From contig DFFO01000094.1 of the NCBI GenBank assembly GCA_002369255.1, positions 1 to 16,169 of the forward strand: a DNA stretch of 16,169 nt, in the 5' to 3' direction. Position 1 is the first letter of the stretch, and each line of letters begins with the position of its first letter. A program made the translations under genes and the position numbers. The notes under the pieces were generated by a model. It worked only from the letters and a program-made list of their open reading frames with translations. It had not been told where the DNA came from and did no database searches. Source of the stretch: Lachnospiraceae bacterium UBA3774 (GTDB lineage Bacteria; Bacillota; Clostridia; Lachnospirales; Lachnospiraceae). Below are positions 7,878-13,999 of the stretch, piece after piece.

Positions 7878-8593
7878 TGTCGGAGATTTATTCAAGAACC
7901 AAACTATTGCTTGGTGAGGAAGCCATGGAAAAACTGCGCGCTGCAAGAGTTGCGGTTTTTGGAATAGGCGGAGTAGGCGGCTTTGCGGTAGAAGCGCTTG
8001 CCCGCTCCGGTGTTGGCGCCCTCGATCTTATCGATAAAGACACGGTTGCCCTCTCAAATCTGAACCGCCAGATTATCGCCACGTCAAAAACTCTCGGCAG
8101 ATACAAGACGGAAGTTGCGGCCGAAAGGATTGCTGATATTAATCCGGAAATAAAAGTGACCGCCCATAATGTTTTTTATCTTCCCGAAACTGAGGATTGC
8201 TTTGATTTTTCTCAGTTTGATTATATTGTTGACGCGATAGACACGGTCTCCGGAAAGATTGCAATAGCTGTAAATGCAAAAAAAGCCGGCACTCCGGTTA
8301 TTTCCTCGATGGGCGCCGGGAACAAGCTTGATCCCACCGCTTTTAGGGTTGCAGACATTTACGAAACGTCGGTTTGCCCCCTTGCAAAGGTTATGCGAAG
8401 AGAACTGCGAAAAAGAGGGATCGACAGGCTGAAAGTGGTTTACTCAAAAGAAGAACCGATTTCTCCGCAAAAGACGGGAGAGGAAGACGAAGGCACGCGC
8501 AGACAGACGCCAGGCAGCGTCGCTTTCGTTCCGTCGGTTGCCGGCCTTATCATCGCCGGAGAAGTGATAAAAGACATAGCCGGCATCGAATAA
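7877..8593 (+). CDS. tcdA: tRNA threonylcarbamoyladenosine dehydratase
   Basis: ThiF/E1-like enzyme of 238 residues that uses ATP to dehydrate t6A at tRNA position 37 to the cyclic form ct6A (CsdL/YgdL family). Visible features: the glycine-rich ATP loop GIGGVG at 29-34, LIDKDTVALSNLNRQ (Asp and the N-R-Q triad of E1-like adenylating enzymes), VDAIDTVSGK, a Cys-containing loop ETSVCPLAK, and the C-terminal TPGSVAFVPSVAGL typical of the family. Length is slightly below the E. coli enzyme. The ATG at 7877 overlaps the upstream TGA; a TTG three bases earlier is the alternative start. It is third in the operon with the two CNNM/CBS genes, with no known functional link. No Rho-independent terminator is seen before the next promoter. 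Confidence 0.92.
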   Translation: MSEIYSRTKLLLGEEAMEKLRAARVAVFGIGGVGGFAVEALARSGVGALDLIDKDTVALSNLNRQIIATSKTLGRYKTEVAAERIADINPEIKVTAHNVFYLPETEDCFDFSQFDYIVDAIDTVSGKIAIAVNAKKAGTPVISSMGAGNKLDPTAFRVADIYETSVCPLAKVMRRELRKRGIDRLKVVYSKEEPISPQKTGEEDEGTRRQTPGSVAFVPSVAGLIIAGEVIKDIAGIE

Positions 8594-8653
8594 AATACGC
8601 CGCCGCATTGACGGACGTTCAATCCGCTGCCGCCGCAATTATTCAAAAATCGG

Positions 8654-8682
8654 TTGAGAAATCTTTGTTTTCATAATATATT
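8654..8682 (+). promoter_or_regulatory. Predicted promoter of fprA
   Basis: TTGAGA at 8654-8659, a 17-bp spacer and TATATT at 8677-8682, about 30 bases before the fprA ATG. GGAGG at 8702-8706 is the ribosome site. Confidence 0.62.
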
Positions 8683-8711
8683 ATTCATGAAAAAAACATT
8701 CGGAGGGATTT

Positions 8712-9878
8712 ATGGAGATAACAAAAGATATTTTATATGTAGGAGTTAACGATCATGAAATAGATCTGTTTGAAGGACAGTACGAGGTTCCTCTTGGAAT
8801 GGCGTACAATTCATATCTGATCGTGGATGAGCATATTGCGGTTATGGATAGTGTGGAAGCGGCTTTTGGCAGAGAGTGGCTTGAGAATATCGAGCGTGCT
8901 GCAGGCGGAAGAACTCCCGACTATCTCATCATCCAGCACATGGAACCCGACCATTCTTCAAGTATTACCGATTTCATGGAAAAATATCCGGAGGCGACTA
9001 TAGTTTCCTCCGCGCAGGCTTTTGTAATGATGAAAAATTTTTACGGTACGGACTATGACGGACGTCAGATCAAGGTTTCCGAAGGTTCTTCATTAAGCCT
9101 CGGCAAACATGAGCTCGCTTTTATCACCGCGCCTATGGTTCACTGGCCCGAAGTCATCATGACTTATGATAAGACAGACAAGGTGCTGTTTTCCGCCGAC
9201 GGTTTCGGCAAATTCGGCGCAAATGACGTTGAAGATCCGGAGGGTTGGGCCTGCGAAGCGAGACGCTACTATTTCGGCATCGTCGGCAAATTCGGCGCTC
9301 AGGTGCAGGCGGTTCTCAAGAAAGCGGCGGCTCTTGAAATAGAACATATCTGTTCGCTTCATGGCCCCGTGCTTCCGCTTCCCGGAGAGGATCTTTCATA
9401 TTATATCAATATATACGACACCTGGTCTGCATACCGCGCAGAAAGCGAAGGCGCGTTCATCGCATACACCTCTGTTTACGGACACACAAAACAGGCGGCG
9501 CAGCTGCTTGCCGAAAAACTCAAAAAAGCCGGCTGTCCAAGAGTGGCAATAGCCGACCTTGCGAGAGAAGATTTCTACGAATCAGTAGAAGATGCGTTCC
9601 GCCACGACAGACTTGTGCTTGCGACGACCACATACAACGGTGAGATCTTCCCGAAGATGGACGACTTTATTCGTGCGCTTCTTGAAAGAGGCTACCGCGG
9701 CCGCCGCGTCGGGATCATTGAAAACGGATCATGGGCTCCGGCCGCAGCCAGAACCATCAAAAAGCTGTTTGAAAACAGCAAGGATATAACGTGGGCGGAA
9801 AATACCGTCACCATAAAATCCGCGCTTAATGAAGCAAGCGAGGCGCAGCTCGACGCTCTTGCCCGCGAATTCGCCTGA
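8712..9878 (+). CDS. fprA: FprA family A-type flavoprotein (flavodiiron O2/NO reductase)
   Basis: Soluble flavodiiron protein of 388 residues that reduces O2 to water (or NO to N2O), protecting an anaerobe during air exposure; electrons normally come from rubredoxin or an NADH:rubredoxin reductase. The N-terminal metallo-beta-lactamase-like domain (about 1-245) has a full set of di-iron ligands: His76, Glu78, Asp80 and His81 (HMEPDH), His144 (MVHWPEV), Asp163 (SADGFG) and His217 (SLHGP). The flavodoxin domain (about 247-388) carries the FMN phosphate loop TSVYGHT at 253-259 and NGSWAPAA later. Length and domain order match class A enzymes with no fused rubredoxin. It is monocistronic, with its own promoter and a strong GGAGG. 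Its 3' end faces malQ across the repeat array. The choice between O2 and NO as main substrate cannot be made from sequence. Confidence 0.95.
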   Translation: MEITKDILYVGVNDHEIDLFEGQYEVPLGMAYNSYLIVDEHIAVMDSVEAAFGREWLENIERAAGGRTPDYLIIQHMEPDHSSSITDFMEKYPEATIVSSAQAFVMMKNFYGTDYDGRQIKVSEGSSLSLGKHELAFITAPMVHWPEVIMTYDKTDKVLFSADGFGKFGANDVEDPEGWACEARRYYFGIVGKFGAQVQAVLKKAAALEIEHICSLHGPVLPLPGEDLSYYINIYDTWSAYRAESEGAFIAYTSVYGHTKQAAQLLAEKLKKAGCPRVAIADLAREDFYESVEDAFRHDRLVLATTTYNGEIFPKMDDFIRALLERGYRGRRVGIIENGSWAPAAARTIKKLFENSKDITWAENTVTIKSALNEASEAQLDALAREFA

Positions 9879-9976
9879 TGCCGCACATCCACTGCTGATA
9901 AACAAAGAGGTTTCACAAGGATAAAACCCCTCACAGTCTCATCATCGATTGTCAAAAACAACATTTAGCGTCTTTT

Positions 9977-10787
9977 GACAGAAATATCTGCTCGATCATT
10001 TCTGTCAAAGTGACGCTTTTTTTAAAAAAGACAGAAGTGACTGCTCGAATACTTCTGTCAAAATACCGATTTTCCAAAAAGGCAGAAGATTCTGCCTTAG
10101 TATTTCTGTCAAAATACCAATTTTCCAAAAAAGACAGAAGATTCTAGCCGAATACTTCTGTCAAAATACCAATTTCCCAAAAAAGACAGAAGATTCTGCC
10201 CAAATACTTCTGTCAAAATACCAATTTCCCAAAAAAGACAGAAGTGACTGCTCGAATACTTCTGTCAAAAAGCCATTTTTTCCAAAAAAGACAGAAGATT
10301 CTGCCCGAATACTTCTGTCAAAATACCGCTTTTTTAAAAAAGGCAGAAACTCCCACCCGAATATTTCTGTCAATATACCAATTTCCCAAAAAAACAGAAG
10401 ATCCTGCTCGAATACTTCTGTCAAAATACCGATTTCCACAAAAAGACAGAAGATTCTCCTCGAATATTTCTGTCAAAATACCGATTTTCCAAAAAAGACA
10501 GAAACTCCCACCCGAATACATCTGCCAAAATACCGATTTCTCAAAAAAGACAGAAGATTCAGCCCTGGTATTTCTGTCAAAATACCAATTTCCCAAAAAA
10601 GACAGAAGAATCTAGCCGAATACTTCTGTCAAAATACCAATTTCCCAAAAAAGACAGAAGATTCTGCCCGAATATTTCTGTCAAAATGACGCTTTTTTTA
10701 AAAAAGACAGAAACTCCGGCCCGGAAGTTTCTGTCATAATCAATATTCTCTTATTTTGACAGCGCCATCGCGGCGCAACCGACTGTC
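9977..10787. repeat. Tandem array of 16 palindromic 30-bp units at 51-53-bp spacing
   Basis: Unit starts: 9977, 10030, 10081, 10133, 10185, 10237, 10290, 10342, 10393, 10445, 10497, 10549, 10601, 10653, 10706 and 10758. Each unit is 30 bp: left arm GACAGAAG (or GACAGAAA), a 14-base middle, and right arm CTTCTGTC (or TTTCTGTC). The linker is 21-23 bp, commonly AAAATACCAATTTCCC followed by A5-A6. In consensus units the middle adds an ATTC/GAAT inner pairing, giving about 12 bp with one bulged A and a 5-base loop. Units 1, 8 and 15 have the A/T form of the last arm pair on both sides, a compensatory change. Units 2 and 6 are identical over 30 bp. The linkers of the first and last regular pairs share a different type (TGACGCTTTTTTT then A6). 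Unit 11 is decayed; unit 16 keeps only GACAG/CTGTC with a new GCGCC/GGCGC inner stem. Confidence 0.95.
10700..10735 (-). terminator. Probable Rho-independent terminator of malQ (last regular array unit)
   Basis: On the minus strand the unit reads GACAGAAACT, a bulged T, a CC/GG inner pairing, then AGTTTCTGTC, followed at once by T6 (plus-strand A's at 10700-10705). This 12-bp stem with U-tract is the best terminator facing the malQ transcript, about 165 bases after its stop. The array units further left repeat the same hairpin-plus-T layout. Confidence 0.7.
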
Positions 10788-10801
10788 AAATCAATAAAAC
10801 C

Positions 10802-10885
10802 GCTCCTGCGGACAGCGCCGCCTCACCCCGCTTGCGAATTGGGCGCCAGCTATCAGTAAATTGCTCCTGCGGACAGCGCCGCCTC
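10802..10885. repeat. Pair of identical 23-bp direct repeats, GC-rich
   Basis: Copies at 10802-10824 and 10863-10885 are identical over 23 bp (starting GCTCCTGCGG, ending CGCCGCCTC), 61 bp apart. Each contains GACAGCGCC, which also opens array unit 16 at 10758; the copy at 10811 is exactly 53 bp after that one, in array register. They may be decayed or recombined edge copies of the array. Confidence 0.8.
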
Positions 10886-10898
10886 GCCCTGTGCGGGC

Positions 10899-12386
10899 TT
10901 ATCTGCTGTATAGCTCTGTCATTTTCTTTATTTTTTTTGCAAGTGCTTTGGCTTTGTTGCCTTTCAGCGCTTCTTTCGGCATTCTCCATCTCCACCAGCC
11001 GCTCGGATCGCCGGGGCGATTCATGCGCGCTTCTGCGCCAAGCTCGAGATAATCCTGCATTTGGGCGATAAACAAATCTGCAACAGAACTCATCCCGCCG
11101 CGGATAATACCATATACATAGCCTTCGCCTTTTGAAAGCCCGAGGTATTCTTTCGCCAGAGCCGTGTCGGCTTTCGGGGCGGTGTCCAGCCACTGAGCGA
11201 GAGTTTCGTTATCATGCGTGCCGGTATAACAGATGCAATTATTTTTGTAGCAGTGAGGCAGATAATTGCTGGGTTCTCTGGAGTCAAAAGCAAAGCAGAG
11301 GACTTTCATCCCGGGCCAGCCCGAATCTTCAAGAAGCTGTTTTACCGAAGGCGTCGGAAATCCGAGATCTTCCGCGATAAAAGAAACATCCTTAAACCAG
11401 CTGCTGAGGACTCCGACAAGATTCATGCCGGGGCCTTTTTTCCATTGGCCGCCCCTCGCGGTTTCATCTCCGTAGGGAACGGCCCAATATTCGTCAAAAC
11501 CTCTGAAATGATCGATCCTGATAACGTCGTAAAGCTTTGACAGGCCGCCGATCCTGCGGATCCACCAGCCAAAGCCGTCCTGCTGCATGTGGTTCCAGTC
11601 ATACAGAGGATTTCCCCAAAGCTGACCGTCGGCGGTAAAGATGTCAGGCGGGCAGCCCGAAACCTCTATGGGCTGATAATTCTCGTCAAGGACAAATTCC
11701 CACGGAGCGCTCCATACGTCGGCGCTGTCAAGGGCAACATAGATAGGAACGTCGCCAATGATCTTTATTCCCTTGGAATGAATATAATCTCTGAGCTTAT
11801 TCCACTGTCTGTAAAAAAGAAACTGAATGTAAGTAAACAGTTTTACGTCCTCGCAAAGCAGCGATCTGTATTTTTCGACCGTTTCCGGCTCGCGTCTGCG
11901 CAGCGCCTCGTCGGGCCACTCTGTCCACGAAACCATATCAAAATGTCTTTTGCAGGCCATGAAAAGAGCATAATCCGAAAGCCAGGGATTTTCGGAAGAA
12001 AAATCGGCCACCTCCGCCTTGTCTCTGTCATAGCCGCGGTCGGCGGCTTTTTTGAGCAGGTCAAAGCGCTGGGAATAAATCTTCCCGTAATCGACTTTTG
12101 AAGGATCATCTCCAAAATCACAGGCGGTTATTTCTTTCTTTTTGAGAAGTCCGTCCGCGGCCAGCATATCAAGGTCGATATAATAAGGGTTTCCCGCAAA
12201 GCTTGAAAAGCTCTGATAAGGAGAATCTCCGTAGCTGACCGGCCCGAGAGGCAGCATCTGCCAATATTTCTGACCGGCAGCAGCCAGAAAATCCGCAAAG
12301 TCATAAGCGGCCTTGCCAAAGGTTCCTATGCCATGGGGCGAAGGAAGCGATGAAACCGATAATAAAATTCCAGCAGCTCTTTCCAT
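10899..12386 (-). CDS. malQ: 4-alpha-glucanotransferase (amylomaltase, GH77)
   Basis: Cytoplasmic GH77 enzyme of 495 residues that moves alpha-1,4-glucan segments between maltodextrins or to glucose, in glycogen/starch and maltodextrin use. N-terminal signature: SSLPSPHGIGTFG and QMLPLGPVSYGDSPYQS. The catalytic residues align in position and spacing with the Thermus enzyme: nucleophile Asp292 (VIRIDHFRG), acid/base Glu339 (FIAEDLG) and transition-state stabiliser Asp392 (YTGTHDNET). KIIGDVPIYVALDSADVW holds another conserved strand. Length is normal, with no N-terminal extension. GGAGAGG lies 5-12 bases before the ATG. It follows the CCA-transferase gene by 64 bases on the same strand with no terminator between, so the two may be co-transcribed. 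No other maltodextrin genes are adjacent. Confidence 0.96.
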   Translation of the reverse strand: MERAAGILLSVSSLPSPHGIGTFGKAAYDFADFLAAAGQKYWQMLPLGPVSYGDSPYQSFSSFAGNPYYIDLDMLAADGLLKKKEITACDFGDDPSKVDYGKIYSQRFDLLKKAADRGYDRDKAEVADFSSENPWLSDYALFMACKRHFDMVSWTEWPDEALRRREPETVEKYRSLLCEDVKLFTYIQFLFYRQWNKLRDYIHSKGIKIIGDVPIYVALDSADVWSAPWEFVLDENYQPIEVSGCPPDIFTADGQLWGNPLYDWNHMQQDGFGWWIRRIGGLSKLYDVIRIDHFRGFDEYWAVPYGDETARGGQWKKGPGMNLVGVLSSWFKDVSFIAEDLGFPTPSVKQLLEDSGWPGMKVLCFAFDSREPSNYLPHCYKNNCICYTGTHDNETLAQWLDTAPKADTALAKEYLGLSKGEGYVYGIIRGGMSSVADLFIAQMQDYLELGAEARMNRPGDPSGWWRWRMPKEALKGNKAKALAKKIKKMTELYSR

Positions 12387-12450
12387 GATGTCCTCTCCGA
12401 ATCATTGTTCGCTTTGAAACAGCGACGTTTTTGCAAGTATATATTAAAAA

Positions 12451-13773
12451 TCAAAGTCTGCCAAGCAGGTATTCCTTGGTATTTGCGGCGGGGTCGCACA
12501 GAACCTCCTCCAGCATTTCCTCCAGTATGCGCCCCATTTCGGGACCGGGCTTTACTCCGGCTGCGATCAGATCCGCGCCGGTTACCGCAAGATGCTTTAT
12601 GTCCGTGCAGTCGCCGCGCTCTTTGATCTTCAGATACAGATCCTCGATATGATCGATCTTTTTCATGCGCCTTTCGGTATAGTCTGCGCTTTTTGCGAGC
12701 GTGTCCGCGCGAAGCAGCAGCAAAAGATCGGGGAAAAGGCTGCCTACCTTGTTTATCGCATGCCTTACTCCGCTTTCATCTTTTGAAAACAAAAAATCAT
12801 GGTAAAGGATGAGTGTGGAAACGTCTTTTATCATATTGTTGTCAAAGCGCATTTCGCGCATCCAGTTTTCCGCAAACTCGGCTCCCTTGATATGATGATC
12901 AAGAAAATGATCGACGCCGTTTTCGTCGGTGCTTCTCGTCTCGGGCTTCCCCATGTCGTGCAAAAGAGCTGCGAGACGGAGCTTTTTGTCCGCGGGGATG
13001 TTTTCCATTACGGACAGGGTATGATCGCCCACGTTGTAAATATGGTGCGGATTATTCTGCGGAGTGTTCATAAGTACGTCAAACTGCGGAAGAATAACCG
13101 CCGTAATCCCGGTCTCATAGGCAAGCCTGAAAGTCTCGGGATAAGGAGAAGAGATCAGCTTTAACAGCTCGTCCCGTATCCTCTCGCGGCTGATGAGCCG
13201 GAGGCTTTGGGCAAATTTTTTGACCGAAAGCAGAGTCTCGGGGTCGATCGCAAAACCAAGCTGAGCGGAAAATCTGAGGGCCCGCATTATGCGAAGGGCG
13301 TCTTCTTCGAATCTTTCATCCGGGACGCCGACAGCCCTTATGACTTTTTCTTTCAAATCGTCCATACCGTTAAAAGGATCGATCAGCCCCTCATCCGGAT
13401 GGTACGCCATGGCGTTTATGGTAAAATCTCTCCGCCGCAGATCCTCGCGAAGATTTGACGTAAAAGTCACTTCACTGGGATGGCGTGAATCCTCATAGAT
13501 TCCGTCAATGCGGTAGGTGGTGACTTCAAAGCCGCCTTCGAAAAGCAGCACCGTGACAGTGCCGTGCTTGATGCCGGTGTCTATCGTTTTATGGAATATT
13601 TCCTTTACCTGGGCGGGGAGCGCGGATGTAGTCACGTCCCAGTCCTGCGGCGTCCTGCCAAGAATGCTGTCGCGCACGCAGCCGCCCACGGCATAAGCTT
13701 CATATCCAGCGCGGTTGAGCTTATTAATAATGTAAGAAACAGGTTCAGGTATGCTGATAACGAGTTTTTCCAT
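12451..13773 (-). CDS. cca: CCA-adding tRNA nucleotidyltransferase with HD domain (class II)
   Basis: Class II nucleotidyltransferase of 440 residues that builds or repairs the 3' CCA end of tRNA from CTP and ATP. Motif A is GGCVRD at 30-35 with the DxD metal pair Asp44/Asp46 (DWD) and a third carboxylate around Glu83; motif B is RRRDFTINAMA at 113-123; the nucleotide-selecting EDALR is at 157-161, followed by ALRFS. An HD domain follows (His272-Asp273 in LLHDMGKPETRS, plus DHHIKGAEFA), linked in the family to 2',3'-cyclic phosphatase/phosphodiesterase activity. Some Clostridia split CC- and A-adding activities between two enzymes, and sequence alone does not exclude that here; poly(A) polymerase I is unlikely given the HD domain. 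GGAGG at 13779-13783 sets the start. It is first in a probable two-gene unit with malQ. Confidence 0.93.
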   Translation of the reverse strand: MEKLVISIPEPVSYIINKLNRAGYEAYAVGGCVRDSILGRTPQDWDVTTSALPAQVKEIFHKTIDTGIKHGTVTVLLFEGGFEVTTYRIDGIYEDSRHPSEVTFTSNLREDLRRRDFTINAMAYHPDEGLIDPFNGMDDLKEKVIRAVGVPDERFEEDALRIMRALRFSAQLGFAIDPETLLSVKKFAQSLRLISRERIRDELLKLISSPYPETFRLAYETGITAVILPQFDVLMNTPQNNPHHIYNVGDHTLSVMENIPADKKLRLAALLHDMGKPETRSTDENGVDHFLDHHIKGAEFAENWMREMRFDNNMIKDVSTLILYHDFLFSKDESGVRHAINKVGSLFPDLLLLLRADTLAKSADYTERRMKKIDHIEDLYLKIKERGDCTDIKHLAVTGADLIAAGVKPGPEMGRILEEMLEEVLCDPAANTKEYLLGRL

Positions 13774-13793
13774 AAATACCTCCGACGATACGG

Positions 13794-13802
13794 ATTATAC
13801 CA
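13794..13802 (-). promoter_or_regulatory. Predicted extended -10 promoter of cca-malQ
   Basis: The minus strand reads TGGTATAAT, a perfect -10 (plus 13794-13799) with the TGn extension. The -35 region is weak (TTCATT at 17 bp). Transcription would begin near 13787, giving a leader of only about 14 bases that still holds the GGAGG site. Confidence 0.6.
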
Positions 13803-13859
13803 TTTTGCAGCAATTAAATGAATACATATTTCAAGGACAAAACCCTTAGCGTAACGATT

Positions 13860-13875
13860 TTAAGCAATCGCTTAA
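13860..13875. promoter_or_regulatory. Palindrome in the divergent cca / F420-ligase-like intergenic region
   Basis: TTAAGC-AATC-GCTTAA is a 16-bp inverted repeat with 6-bp perfect arms, between the two divergent promoters. It could be an operator acting on one or both genes; no regulator is recognised from the sequence. Confidence 0.4.
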
Positions 13876-13911
13876 TGATTAAAAATAATGAAACGAAACA
13901 GAGCCCCCGTC

Positions 13912-13940
13912 TTGATTTTTTCCGTTGTTTGCATTATAGT
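13912..13940 (+). promoter_or_regulatory. Predicted promoter of the F420-ligase-like gene
   Basis: TTGATT at 13912-13917, a 17-bp spacer and TATAGT at 13935-13940, 60 bases before the ATG. The leader is very T-rich up to the AAAAGGAGG ribosome site. Confidence 0.65.
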
Positions 13941-13999
13941 TTTTTTGTTTTTTCGTACGTAAAGTTTTTTATATACAGAAACTAAAAGGAGGCAAAAAA

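Larger units (their letters stand above)
9879..10898. other. Gene-free interval between convergent fprA and malQ
   Basis: No credible gene is seen in this 1020-base stretch. 9879-9976 holds a weak hairpin (GAGGTTT near 9907 with AAACCCCTC near 9923, no T-tract) and a possible decayed right arm of a repeat unit (ATTGTC, 9948-9953, in register with the array). 9977-10787 is the tandem palindrome array. 10788-10898 is GC-rich and contains a 23-bp direct repeat. Short open frames in the array, on both strands, are translations of the repeat and change phase from unit to unit. Confidence 0.85.

Noticed and set aside
5845..7946. Long antisense frames (305 and 347 codons) opposite the two CNNM/CBS genes
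   Set aside because: The plus strand carries clear family motifs throughout; the antisense translations show no family pattern and arise from codon bias.
9900..9935. fprA terminator (GAGGTTT / AAACCCCTC)
   Set aside because: The pairing needs a two-base bulge and no T-tract follows; it is too weak to list as a terminator.
10161..10615. Open frames of 92-123 codons on both strands inside the array
   Set aside because: They translate the 52-bp repeat in shifting phase, have no convincing ribosome sites and overlap each other on opposite strands.
9977..10787. CRISPR array
   Set aside because: The 21-23-bp intervals are conserved copies of one another and too short for spacers, the repeats vary, and no cas gene is near.
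9953..10787. Promoter array from repeated TTGACA on the minus strand
   Set aside because: Each TTTTGACAG contains a -35-like hexamer, but no -10 box follows at 16-18 bp in any unit checked.
9977..10787. REP/RAYT or MITE insertion
   Set aside because: There are no target-site duplication, terminal repeats of a single element, or transposase gene; the tandem, evenly spaced layout is unlike dispersed REP or MITE copies, although a distant origin is not excluded.
10788..10898. Structured ncRNA in the GC-rich stretch after malQ
   Set aside because: Only short 4-bp hairpins and the direct repeat are visible; there is no promoter or terminator to define a gene.
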